DNA from: Bernardetiaceae bacterium
Lineage (GTDB): Bacteria > Bacteroidota > Bacteroidia > Cytophagales > Thermoflexibacteraceae
NCBI GenBank assembly: GCA_025056255.1
Contig: JANWVT010000004.1
Location: 62,001 to 126,000 of the forward strand
Direction of reading: 5' to 3'
DNA length: 64,000 nucleotides
The position numbers were made by a program, and so were the translations under genes. A model generated the notes under the pieces. It had not been told where the DNA came from, did no database searches, and worked only from the letters and a program-made list of their open reading frames with translations. How positions within the stretch are numbered: the first letter of the stretch is position 1; each line of letters opens with the position of its first letter. Of this stretch, positions 25,159 to 33,734 are shown piece by piece.

Positions 25159-25860
25159 ATGCGAAAACTCCTCTTCATTTTCTTTTATACTGGCATAGCA
25201 GCACTTGCTCAGGCACAATATACGCTAATAGGAGACGCTGCTTATATGAAAAACGACTGTATCCAACTCACCCCTGACGTGGCATATAGCGAAGGCATTG
25301 CGTATTATAACACTCGCCTCAACTTACAAAATTTTTTTCAGGTAGACTTCGACATCTACCTTGGAGATAAAGAAGAAGGAGCAGATGGTATTACCTTTGT
25401 CATCCACAACGACAAGCGGGGCTTTGAAGCATTCGGTACTTGGGGAGAGTGTATGGGCTATGGTAGGTGGAGTAAGTATTACCGAGCAGGTGCCTACATC
25501 GCTCCCTCGATTGCCATCGAGTTTGATACCTACCAAAACTGGCGGCAGAATGACCCGCCGCATGACCACGTAGCCTATTTAGAAGACGGAACCAACTATC
25601 ATGACACTTATTGGCACAACAACAACCCGAGCTTTAATTTGGAAGATGACATGTTGCACAGTTTTAGCTTTCGTTGGGAGCCCGATAAGCAGCGCATAAC
25701 AGTTTGGTTAGATGGTGAAATAGTGTATCAAGGAGTGAGAGACCTCATTTATGCTGTTTTTGGTGGGGAAACCCGTGTTATTTGGGGCTTTACTGCCTCT
25801 ACTGGCAGAGCCAGCAATCTGCAATATTTCTGCCTGAGAAATTTGGCGTTGAAAGAGTAG
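25159..25860 (+). CDS. Secreted L-type (legume-like) lectin domain protein
   Basis: This 233-residue protein has a signal peptide (LLFIFFYTGIAALAQAQ) followed by a single L-type lectin beta-sandwich, the fold of legume lectins and ERGIC-53. Visible hallmarks are FQVDFDIYLGDKEEGADGITFVIHN, with the metal-site Asp of ADGI, then YIAPSIAIEFDTYQN and a HDHVA-type loop. The metal-binding Asp/Asn constellation seems intact (EFDTYQNWRQND followed by DHVA). It presumably binds glycans outside the cell, but no carbohydrate is implied by the sequence. No PEP-CTERM or type IX signal is attached, so the protein may be soluble in the periplasm or released. It is divergent from the hypothetical gene. Confidence 0.85.
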   Translation: MRKLLFIFFYTGIAALAQAQYTLIGDAAYMKNDCIQLTPDVAYSEGIAYYNTRLNLQNFFQVDFDIYLGDKEEGADGITFVIHNDKRGFEAFGTWGECMGYGRWSKYYRAGAYIAPSIAIEFDTYQNWRQNDPPHDHVAYLEDGTNYHDTYWHNNNPSFNLEDDMLHSFSFRWEPDKQRITVWLDGEIVYQGVRDLIYAVFGGETRVIWGFTASTGRASNLQYFCLRNLALKE

Positions 25861-25885
25861 TTTTTTTATTGATTCATTGTGTTAA

Positions 25886-26635
25886 ACACAACATGAACCC
25901 AATGGCATTGTGCGCCTTGCAAATGATGAGCCATATGCTATTGCGTGGAACTGCCGTTGCAATTTGGTAGAAACCAACAGAGCCGCCACCGATGCGCCAC
26001 TAAGCGCGAAGGCTTTGCGCTCCAATTTCCCGAACAGCTACTTTGATGCGGCTATTTTCCCCGAAAATCACCGAACATTCGGCTATGTGCCTGCCCGACA
26101 GCCCGACTTTGCAGCCGATGCGCTACGTGCGGCACAGGTAGCCATTGCCCGACAAAGACAGTATGCAGACCTGGTAAACCAAGTGCATACGCCTGTTGCT
26201 TTCAGCTATCAAACAGGCGGATACGCTACGGCGCATCCTGAGCATCATAGGAAAGACTTTACAGAAAATGCCGCCGCCTCAAAGCTGTTGGCAGAAAACG
26301 GCTACATTGTCCAGATTAACAGGCATGTAGAAGGTAAAAAAACTGAATTGACGATAAACGGCGCAATATCAGACCTGAAAAAGCCTGATAAAGTAGGACC
26401 GGCGGGAATTAAAAACGGGTTTGCAAGTGCGCAGGAACAAAAAATACATCATGTCGTGATTGCTATTCAAAAAATGGATGCATTAGAAATAATGTGCGGA
26501 CTAAGAAATGGATTTACATTTAGCAAAAAAATAGAATAGGTGCTATTAATTGTAGGAAACAAAGTTGTGCCAATTACAAGAGGCGATTACGAGAGTGGGT
26601 GCATTCTCAAAAGACTTTCCGACAACGATATTTAA
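25886..26635 (+). pseudogene. Fragment of a phage minor-head (SPP1 gp7/Mu F-like) protein fused to a CdiA-type toxin domain
   Basis: An open frame starts just after a stop at 25883 with no ATG and a weak GTG at 25910. Its first residues read ANDEPYAIAWNCRCNLVET, the NCRC zinc-like ending of phage minor head proteins of the SPP1 gp7/Mu F type. After a linker, the segment FTENAAASKLLAENGYIVQIN, TELTINGAISDLKKP and HHVVIAIQKM resembles the C-terminal tRNA-nuclease domain of CdiA and related phage PBECR toxins. A TAG (26537-26539) interrupts the frame, but the same frame continues with VLLIVGNKVVPITRGDY to a TAA at 26633-26635, which is what the end of such domains looks like. The head gene's N-terminal ~300 residues are missing. 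I infer a 5'-truncated, amber-interrupted remnant of a prophage or transferred module. The toxin-family link comes from pattern memory and needs a profile search. Confidence 0.6.
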
Positions 26636-26738
26636 AAATAAGGGCGAAGTATAGGAGACCGCAGCCTTCCTAACTGGCTTTCGCTGCATCCAGGCTATGA
26701 AGCAGGCATAGCAGCGTGGCATTAACCTCACTAAAAGA

Positions 26739-27905
26739 TTAATGATATACAAATTCTCCGTAAGAGCTGCGGATAGTTACCTGCGATTTTTCAGCAGCTT
26801 CTACCCGTCCGATAATTTGTGCCTCAACTCCAAATGCTTGTGCAATTTGGATAACCGTTTCGGCGAATTGTTCGGGTAGATACAACTCCATGCGGTGCCC
26901 CATGTTGAACACGCGATACATTTCGCGCCAATCTGTACCGCTCTCTTGTTGAATGAGGCGAAAAAGTGGCGGACATGCAAATAAGTTATCTTTGATGATG
27001 TGTAGTCGGTCGATGAAATGTAGCACTTTGGTTTGTCCCCCGCCGCTGCAATGTACCATACCGTTGATGTGCGGGTGCAGTTCGGCAAGTACTTGGCGGA
27101 TAATGGGCGCATAGGTGCGGGTAGGGGAGAGCACCAGTTGTCCAATATTTACGGGCAAATCCTCAAAGCGTTCGGTAAGGCTGCGGCTGCCGCTGTAAAT
27201 CAGGTCGGCAGGGACTTGCGGGTCGTAGCTTTCGGGGTATCTTTCAGCCAGTAGTTTATGGAAAACATCGTGGCGGGCAGAGGTGAGTCCATTGCTGCCT
27301 ATGCCGCCATTGTAGCGGTCTTCATAGGTTGCCTGACCAAAAGAGGCAAGCCCGACAATAACATCGCCTGCTTGAATACGGTCGTTGCTAATGACCGCAC
27401 TGCGTTTGATGCGAGCTACAACGGTACTGTCCACAATAACGGTGCGTACCAAATCGCCTACATCTGCTGTTTCGCCGCCTGTGCTGTAAATGCCGATGCC
27501 GTGGCTGCGCAACATTTCCAATACCTCTTCTGTGCCATTGATGATAGCAGCAATCACTTCGCCCGGTACGAGATACTTATTTCTGCCGATGGTAGAGGAA
27601 AGTAAGATGTTATCCGTAGCCCCTACGCAAAGCAGGTCATCTAAATTCATCACAATGGCATCTTGGGCGATACCTTTCCATACAGAAAGGTCGCCTGTTT
27701 CGCGCCAATATACGTAAGCAAGCGACGATTTAGTACCTGCTCCGTCGGCGTGCATGACGTTGCACCATGCGGGGTCGCCTCCTAACCAGTCGGGAATGAT
27801 TTTGCAAAAAGCCTTTGGATAGAGACCTTTGTCTATTTGCTTGATAGCGTTGTGCACGTCTTCCTTTGCGGAAGAAACACCGCGCATGGCGTAACGGTCT
27901 TGCAT
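26739..27905 (-). CDS. purM: Phosphoribosylformylglycinamidine cyclo-ligase (PurM)
   Basis: PurM makes 5-aminoimidazole ribonucleotide in purine synthesis. The 388-residue product is of the longer Bacteroidota type. ATP-binding features are the ADGAGTKSSLAY stretch (~residue 53), followed by DDLLCVGATDNIL, GGETADVGD and NGLTSARHDVF. A C-terminal SGGGQTKVLHF region corresponds to the HITGGG motif of typical PurM in altered form. The gene lies 10 bases after yebC and is the last of a leftward run; beyond it is the phage-like remnant. A general AIR-synthase-related protein is the alternative, but the motif order fits PurM. Confidence 0.9.
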   Translation of the reverse strand: MQDRYAMRGVSSAKEDVHNAIKQIDKGLYPKAFCKIIPDWLGGDPAWCNVMHADGAGTKSSLAYVYWRETGDLSVWKGIAQDAIVMNLDDLLCVGATDNILLSSTIGRNKYLVPGEVIAAIINGTEEVLEMLRSHGIGIYSTGGETADVGDLVRTVIVDSTVVARIKRSAVISNDRIQAGDVIVGLASFGQATYEDRYNGGIGSNGLTSARHDVFHKLLAERYPESYDPQVPADLIYSGSRSLTERFEDLPVNIGQLVLSPTRTYAPIIRQVLAELHPHINGMVHCSGGGQTKVLHFIDRLHIIKDNLFACPPLFRLIQQESGTDWREMYRVFNMGHRMELYLPEQFAETVIQIAQAFGVEAQIIGRVEAAEKSQVTIRSSYGEFVYH

Positions 27906-27915
27906 AGAGAAGTGT

Positions 27916-28623
27916 TTATTTCATGTTGTGGAACACCGCAGTTACGTCGTCTTCTTGCTCAAACTTGTCTATCAGCTCTAAAACTTCTTCTGCCTGCTCA
28001 TCGGTAACCTCTGCATAAGAAGTTGGAATGCGCTGCAGTTCTGCTTTTAGAATAGGAATCTGGCGCTCTTCTAATGCTTTTTGCATGGCTCCGAAGTCTG
28101 CAAATGAAGTTTGAACAATGATTTTGCCCTCGTGTTCGTATATTTCCTCAGCACCGAAATCAATGAGCTCTAACTCCAACTCTTCCAAATTCAGCCCTGC
28201 AGGATTGAGTTCAAAAACGCCTTTGCGCTGGAAGATGAAATCCAACGAGCCTGTTTTGCCCAACGAACCACCTGAGCGGTTGAAGTGCATCCGTACCATT
28301 GCTACTGTGCGGGTAGGGTTGTCAGTAGCAGTTTCCACCACAATAGCTACTCCGTGGGGACCGTAACCTTCATATACTACCTCTTCAAAGTTGCCTTCTT
28401 CTTTGGAAGAAGCGCGCTTGATAGCTGCTTCTATCCTGTCTTTGGGCATATTGGCGTTTTTAGCATTCTGAATGATGAGGCGCAGCTTGGTATTCAGTTC
28501 AGGGTCAGGTCCGCCAGCTTTTACTGCCATGGCTATTTCACGCCCATAGCGCGTAAATGTTTTTGACATCCAGTCCCAGCGCTTTTCCTTTCTGCTTCTG
28601 CGGGCTTCAAATGCTCTTCCCAT
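27916..28623 (-). CDS. yebC: YebC/PmpR family protein (TACO1 homologue)
   Basis: This 235-residue protein begins MGRAFEARRSRKEKRWDWMSKTFTRYGREI and has the family's conserved AVKAGGPDPELNTKLR, NAKNANMPKDRIEAAIKRA and YEGYGPHGVAIVVE stretches. Members act as transcriptional regulators or relieve ribosome stalling at proline runs. The length and the sequence throughout are as in the family. It lies between the Rpn-type gene (87-base gap) and purM (10-base gap). Confidence 0.95.
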   Translation of the reverse strand: MGRAFEARRSRKEKRWDWMSKTFTRYGREIAMAVKAGGPDPELNTKLRLIIQNAKNANMPKDRIEAAIKRASSKEEGNFEEVVYEGYGPHGVAIVVETATDNPTRTVAMVRMHFNRSGGSLGKTGSLDFIFQRKGVFELNPAGLNLEELELELIDFGAEEIYEHEGKIIVQTSFADFGAMQKALEERQIPILKAELQRIPTSYAEVTDEQAEEVLELIDKFEQEDDVTAVFHNMK

Positions 28624-28710
28624 GATGCTTACTGATTTTTTTGGTATGGAGGTTTGTCTATGAATGGGTTTTTAACGCTGTCAATTCTATCGCAAAAATA
28701 ATTCAAAAGA

Positions 28711-29541
28711 CTAGTGCTTGCTCAACAGTTCAATTTCTGCTTGGGTAAGTCCGGTTACTTCGCTGATTTGCGTAGGGCTAAACCCTTTAGCAAGCATCCG
28801 GCGGGCAATAGCTATTCTCTCTTGTTCACGCCCTTCTTCGCGAGCAGTGTCGAGGCTATTTTTCACGTCGCGGTAGTAGCGGAGGCTGTCCTCATAGGCT
28901 TGTCGCTCCTGAGGGTCGAATTTGGCAATTTCAGCTGCCTCAAAAAGTCGGTCAAAAATTTTTTCTTGCAGTCGCTGTGGTCTGTTCTGAAACTCTGCCA
29001 AGTGTCGCAATAGGTAGAACCATTTGTCTTCCAGTGTTTCCAGTTCTTCTTCGTTTTTTCGGAAGTTGGGCATCTGCAAGTACAGGAAGGTGAGTTTGTT
29101 GTAGAAAACAGTCTTTTTGTCTGTATCCATCAACTTAACCTGTACTTTTACTTTGTCTCGGTCTTCGTCGTCAAAGCAAAAGTCCAGCACGGCAACAGTG
29201 TAAACGGCTTTGAGTTCGTAGTTCCAGTCGCCTTGCTGGGCTTGTTGCTGAATAGGGAAGGTAGCGTAGAATAGGGTTCTGTCTTTGAAAAATGACTGTT
29301 TAGCTTTTTGGAGTGCTACGATAAACTTCTCGCCGCGCTCGTTTTCGCAATATAGGTCGTAGATGACTTTTCGGTCGAGGTCTGTTTGCCCAAGGTGTTC
29401 GGTTCGTAGGTAATTGATGGTGCTAATCTGATTGTCAGGCAGAATTTGGTTGAGGAAACTGATGAGCAAGTCTTTATTTTGTTCATTGCCAAACAGTTTC
29501 TTAAAACCAAAGTCAGTAAACGGATTCAGATAGCGTGCCAT
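28711..29541 (-). CDS. Rpn/PD-(D/E)XK nuclease family putative transposase, active-site Glu replaced
   Basis: This 276-residue protein belongs to the Rpn/RpnC-like family (recombination-promoting nuclease, PD-(D/E)XK nuclease family transposase). The start NPFTDFGFKKLFG is typical. The nuclease core reads KVIYDLYCENERGEKFIVALQKAKQ: Asp62 is in place, but where family members usually have E-M-Q, this one has A-L-Q, so the catalytic Glu is Ala76 (codon at 29314-29316). The C-terminus has ARRMLAKGFSPTQISEVTGLTQAEIELL, a repeated Rpn motif. It lies 12 bases after glyS, so it is transcribed with housekeeping genes. It may be an inactive copy. Confidence 0.85.
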   Translation of the reverse strand: MARYLNPFTDFGFKKLFGNEQNKDLLISFLNQILPDNQISTINYLRTEHLGQTDLDRKVIYDLYCENERGEKFIVALQKAKQSFFKDRTLFYATFPIQQQAQQGDWNYELKAVYTVAVLDFCFDDEDRDKVKVQVKLMDTDKKTVFYNKLTFLYLQMPNFRKNEEELETLEDKWFYLLRHLAEFQNRPQRLQEKIFDRLFEAAEIAKFDPQERQAYEDSLRYYRDVKNSLDTAREEGREQERIAIARRMLAKGFSPTQISEVTGLTQAEIELLSKH

Positions 29542-29553
29542 AGCAGAGAGGGC

Positions 29554-31020
29554 TTACAGTTTTTCAAACACACGGGCAAAAGATACAGCGTAACCGATTT
29601 CGTCGCGTAAGGCGGCAATAGGCACACGGCGCTGCAAGGCTGTGTCGCGGTCGCGAATGGTTACGGTGTCATCTTCCAATGTTTGGTGGTCAACAGCAAT
29701 GCAGAACGGCGTGCCAATCAAATCCTGACGGGTATATCGCTTGCCGATGCTGTCTTTTTCTTCGTACACTACGCGAAAATCCATTTTTAAGTCTTTGTAA
29801 ATTTTTTCAGCTTTTTCGGGCAAGCCATCTTTCTTGGTGAGTGGGAAGATAGCTGCTTTCACGGGCGCAATAGCAGGATGTAGTTTCAGGAAAGTTCGCT
29901 CTTTTTGGTTTTCGCCTTCGCCTGTTACTTCTTCGGTATAGGCGTTGCACAAGTGCATCAGGAAGATGCGGTCGGCGCCTACTGAGGTTTCAACTACATA
30001 AGGGATGTAGTTCTGATTGATTTCTGTGTCGAAATATTGCTGTTTCTTTTTGGAAAGCTCTTGGTGGTTGCGCAAATCAAAGTCGGTGCGGCTGTGGATG
30101 CCTTCAATTTCTTTAAATCCAAACGGGAACTCGAACTCGATATCTAAGGCGGCATTAGCATAATGTGCCAGTTTTTCATGGTCGTGATATTGCAACTTGC
30201 TTGCAGGAATGCCCAGCGCTTGATGCCATTTCATGCGCATTTCTTTCCAGAAGTTGTACCACTCCATTTCTGTGCCCGGACGCACGAAAAACTGCATTTC
30301 CATTTGCTCAAATTCGCGCATGCGAAAAATGAATTGGCGAGCTACAATTTCGTTGCGAAAGGCTTTGCCAATTTGAGCAATGCCAAACGGGATTTTCATG
30401 CGTCCTGTTTTTTGGACGTTTAAGAAATTGACAAAAATGCCTTGTGCAGTTTCTGGGCGCAAGTAAATCGTATTGGCTTCATCGGCTACCGAGCCAATCT
30501 GAGTAGAAAACATGAGGTTAAATTGGCGCACTTCTGTCCAGTTGGCAGTGCCAGAGATAGGGCATCGGATGTTTTCTTGGGTGATAAGTTGGTGCAGCCC
30601 TTCTAAATTTTCGGCAGCCAGTAGCTGGTTCATTGCTTCTAAAATGGCTTTGGCTTTGTCAGTTTTGCCCTCAGTTGTGAGTTGTTCGGCATAGTTTTCA
30701 ATCAGGTGGTCAACTCTGTAACGCTTTTTGGAGTCTTTATTATCAATCATAGGGTCGTTGAAGCTGGCTACATGCCCCGAAGCCACCCAAGTGTTAGGGT
30801 GCATGAAAATAGCCGCATCAATTCCCACGATATTTTCATGAATTTGGGTCATGGTTTTCCACCATAGCTGTTTGAGGTTGTTTTTGAGCTCTACGCCATT
30901 CTGCCCGTAGTCGTAAACAGCCTGCAAACCGTCGTAAATTTCACTAGAAGGAAAAACAAACCCGTATTCTTTGGCGTGTGCAATAATTTTTGGAAAAACG
31001 CCTGCGTTTTCTATCGACAT
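29554..31020 (-). CDS. glyS: Glycine--tRNA ligase (dimeric, class II)
   Basis: This is the single-chain alpha2-type glycyl-tRNA synthetase used by Bacteroidota, 488 residues. Class II motif 2 is near FRNEIVARQFIFRMREFEQMEMQFF, and motif 3 is seen as VVETSVGADRIFLMHL. The N-terminal GVFPKIIAHAKEYGFVFPSSEIYDGLQ and the anticodon-binding domain (APVKAAIFPLTKKDGLPEKA and IAVDHQTLEDDTVTIRDRD) are complete. It lies 78 bases from the cysteine desulfurase gene upstream and 12 bases from the Rpn gene downstream. Confidence 0.97.
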   Translation of the reverse strand: MSIENAGVFPKIIAHAKEYGFVFPSSEIYDGLQAVYDYGQNGVELKNNLKQLWWKTMTQIHENIVGIDAAIFMHPNTWVASGHVASFNDPMIDNKDSKKRYRVDHLIENYAEQLTTEGKTDKAKAILEAMNQLLAAENLEGLHQLITQENIRCPISGTANWTEVRQFNLMFSTQIGSVADEANTIYLRPETAQGIFVNFLNVQKTGRMKIPFGIAQIGKAFRNEIVARQFIFRMREFEQMEMQFFVRPGTEMEWYNFWKEMRMKWHQALGIPASKLQYHDHEKLAHYANAALDIEFEFPFGFKEIEGIHSRTDFDLRNHQELSKKKQQYFDTEINQNYIPYVVETSVGADRIFLMHLCNAYTEEVTGEGENQKERTFLKLHPAIAPVKAAIFPLTKKDGLPEKAEKIYKDLKMDFRVVYEEKDSIGKRYTRQDLIGTPFCIAVDHQTLEDDTVTIRDRDTALQRRVPIAALRDEIGYAVSFARVFEKL

Positions 31021-31098
31021 ATTGTTTTTCAGCCTGTAAATGAGTTGTTGCTTGATTTTCAGGCGGCAAAGTTAGCAGAAAAATGTAGGATTCGATTT

Positions 31099-32241
31099 TT
31101 AGGCAGTTTGCATTTGGAAAATTTCTACCAACTTGGCAATGGTATAGTCTATCTCTTCTTTGGTATTGTACTTGCTAAATGAAAAGCGAACGTTGCCTCT
31201 GCCAGCAGTATGAGGTAGAGCAGCCAATACATGCGAGCCAATGCTGCTTCCACTGGAACAAGCACTGCCGCCTGAGGCAGAGATGCGGTGAATATCTAAA
31301 TTGAATAGCAACATGTCGTTTATTTCCGAAGGAGGGAAACTCACGTTGAGCACCGTATAGAGGCTGTTGTTTAAGTCGCCAGAAGCACCATTGAAGCGGA
31401 TATCTTCAAAATAGGTTTTGAGTCGCTCTATCATATAGCCTTTTAACGTGCGGATGTAGGCAGCGTGCGTTTCTAATTGTTGGTAGGCAATTTCTATGGC
31501 TTTTGCCATGCCTATAATGCCGTATACATTCTCCGTTCCGCCACGCATGTTGCGCTCTTGTGCTCCTCCGGTAACGAAGGGGTGAATTTTTTTGTCGTTG
31601 CGCACATAGAGAAATCCTACCCCTTTGGGTCCGTGAAATTTGTGAGGGGCGCCTACAATGCTGTGCACTTTCACTTTTTGTAGGTCAATCCGATAGTGCC
31701 CAACGGTTTGCACCGTATCGGAATGAAAAAATGCGCCGTACTGCTCGCACAGTTCGCCTACGGTTTCAATGGGCAGTATGTTGCCGATTTCGTTGTTGCC
31801 GTGCATGAGCGAAACAAGGCTGTTGGGATGTTTGCTAAGCAGTTCTTCTAAGTGGTTTAAGTCTATGTTGCCTTGCTCGTCGTGTTGTACAAAACTCAAA
31901 CGGATAATTTGTTTGTGTGCAAGCTCTTCTAAGGTATGCAGTACTGCATGGTGCTCCAACCGGCTAGTGATGGCATGCCGGATACCATGTGTGTGAATGG
32001 CACAGCGGATAGCCGTGTTATCCGACTCGGTGCCGCCTGAGGTAAAAAATATTTCGGAAGGAGAGGTGTTGAACGTGGCAGCAATTTTTTTGCGTGCTTG
32101 CTCTATTGCAGCGCGTACTTTGCTGCCGTGTGAATGAATAGAGGACGGATTGCCAAAATGCTCGAGCATGAAAGGTGCCATGGCATCGAACACTTCGCGG
32201 TCTAAGGGAGTAGTGGCGGCATTATCTAAGTACACACGCAT
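31099..32241 (-). CDS. Cysteine desulfurase (IscS/NifS family)
   Basis: This PLP enzyme takes sulfur from cysteine for iron-sulfur clusters, tRNA thiolation and thiamine. The 380-residue sequence has the aminotransferase V core: YLDNAATTPLD (start), FFTSGGTESDN, the PLP lysine in HKFHGPKG (Lys201), and the catalytic Cys in SGGSACSSGS (Cys328). The group with a short Cys loop (IscS type I) fits the GSACSSG pattern. There is no suf/isc operon near it; it lies between glmM (12-base gap) and glyS (78-base gap), suggesting a general sulfur donor. I cannot decide between IscS and NifS naming. Confidence 0.93.
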   Translation of the reverse strand: MRVYLDNAATTPLDREVFDAMAPFMLEHFGNPSSIHSHGSKVRAAIEQARKKIAATFNTSPSEIFFTSGGTESDNTAIRCAIHTHGIRHAITSRLEHHAVLHTLEELAHKQIIRLSFVQHDEQGNIDLNHLEELLSKHPNSLVSLMHGNNEIGNILPIETVGELCEQYGAFFHSDTVQTVGHYRIDLQKVKVHSIVGAPHKFHGPKGVGFLYVRNDKKIHPFVTGGAQERNMRGGTENVYGIIGMAKAIEIAYQQLETHAAYIRTLKGYMIERLKTYFEDIRFNGASGDLNNSLYTVLNVSFPPSEINDMLLFNLDIHRISASGGSACSSGSSIGSHVLAALPHTAGRGNVRFSFSKYNTKEEIDYTIAKLVEIFQMQTA

Positions 32242-32253
32242 GGCTTTGGGTAT

Positions 32254-33651
32254 TTAGTTAGGCTTATAGGTGATAAATTCTTTGATGTCGCTGATGATTT
32301 TATTGGCAAGGAAGTCAGCAGTGGCTTGTGATTCAGACTCGGCATAAATGCGGATAATGGGCTCGGTGTTAGATTTTCGCAAGTGCACCCACTCTCGGTC
32401 GAACTCAATTTTGACCCCGTCAATCAGGTTGAGGGGTTGCTTGCTGTAGCGTTGTTGTATTTTGGCAAGCACGTCATCCACGTCAATGCCGTTTGTCAGC
32501 TCAATTTTGTTTTTAGAAATGTAGTAGTTAGGATAGGTTGCTCGCAGCATTTTGGCTGATTTGCCAAACTTTGCCAAATGGGTCAGAAATAGGGCAATAC
32601 CTACAAGCGCATCTCTGCCATAGTGCAGAGCAGGATAGATAACCCCGCCATTTCCTTCGCCGCCAATGATGGCGTTGTGTTGTTTCATGGCAGCTACTAC
32701 GTTCACCTCGCCTACGGCTGATGCAAAATACTGCCCGCCGCGCTTTTGGGTGATATCGCATAAAGCGCGAGTAGAAGATAAGTTAGAGACTGTATTGCCG
32801 CCTCCATTTTGCTGCAATACGTAGTCGGCTATGGCTACTAATGTATATTCTTCGCCAAAAGGCGAGCCATCTTCGCAAATGAACGCTAAGCGGTCTACGT
32901 CGGGGTCCACTACAATGCCCAAGTCATAGTTTCCGGCTTGTAGTTTAGCGCAAATGTGGGTCAGGTGCTCCGGCAGCGGCTCGGGATTATGCGGAAACAG
33001 TCCATTGGGTTCGCAGTATAGTTTTTCTATTTTTTGAACACCCAAAGCTTCTAACAACATAGGCACCGCAATGCCTCCTGTGGAGTTGACTCCATCTACT
33101 ACAATTTCAAAATTTGCATTTGCAATAGCCGCCCTATCTACTAAGGGCAGCGCCAAAATTTTGTTAATGTGCTTTTGCAAATAGGTGTTGTTTTGTGAAT
33201 AGCTACCTAAACTGCCGGCTCGGGCATATTCAATTTGGTTGCTGTCGGCTATGGCGAGCACCTGAGCGCCTTCTTGCTCAGAAATAAACTCTCCTTTTTT
33301 GTTGAGTAACTTTAGGGCATTCCAGTTGCTGGGGTTATGGCTGGCTGTAATGATAATGCCCCCTGCTGCTTGCTCTTCCTGAACGGCAATTTCTACTGTG
33401 GGAGTAGTAGAAAGCCCTATATCTACTACGTTTAGTCCTACGCTTTGCAGGGTGGCGGTTACTAAGCGGCTAATGACTTCTCCGGTTGTACGAGCATCTC
33501 TTCCTACCACTACTTTGTGTTGTGAGGAGCGCTCTATCACCCAAGTGCCAAAAGCAGCTGTAAACCGTACTACATCTTGCGGCGTTAAGGACTTGCCCGG
33601 TTTGCCACCTACTACCCCTCTGATTCCTGATATAGACTTAATGAGTGCCAA
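32254..33651 (-). CDS. glmM: Phosphoglucosamine mutase (alpha-D-phosphohexomutase family)
   Basis: This enzyme converts glucosamine-6-P to glucosamine-1-P for cell wall precursor synthesis. The 465-residue protein starts IKSISGIRGVVGG and has the phosphoserine loop ITASHNPSNWNALK (Ser104), the Mg-binding DPDVDR, the sugar-specificity loop GGEGNGGVIYP and the C-terminal phosphate-binding RKSNTEPIIRIYAE. The GEGNGG loop suits GlmM-like enzymes; broader phosphomannomutase activity cannot be excluded. It lies 12 bases before the cysteine desulfurase gene and 83 bases after the uncharacterised gene upstream. Confidence 0.88.
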   Translation of the reverse strand: MALIKSISGIRGVVGGKPGKSLTPQDVVRFTAAFGTWVIERSSQHKVVVGRDARTTGEVISRLVTATLQSVGLNVVDIGLSTTPTVEIAVQEEQAAGGIIITASHNPSNWNALKLLNKKGEFISEQEGAQVLAIADSNQIEYARAGSLGSYSQNNTYLQKHINKILALPLVDRAAIANANFEIVVDGVNSTGGIAVPMLLEALGVQKIEKLYCEPNGLFPHNPEPLPEHLTHICAKLQAGNYDLGIVVDPDVDRLAFICEDGSPFGEEYTLVAIADYVLQQNGGGNTVSNLSSTRALCDITQKRGGQYFASAVGEVNVVAAMKQHNAIIGGEGNGGVIYPALHYGRDALVGIALFLTHLAKFGKSAKMLRATYPNYYISKNKIELTNGIDVDDVLAKIQQRYSKQPLNLIDGVKIEFDREWVHLRKSNTEPIIRIYAESESQATADFLANKIISDIKEFITYKPN

Positions 33652-33734
33652 GGTTATTTTCTGAGTTTAGTCCACAAAGTTATCGGTTTTTGTGTTGGAA
33701 TTGGGCAGAGTTTTTGGTAAATAGGTGAGTTTTT

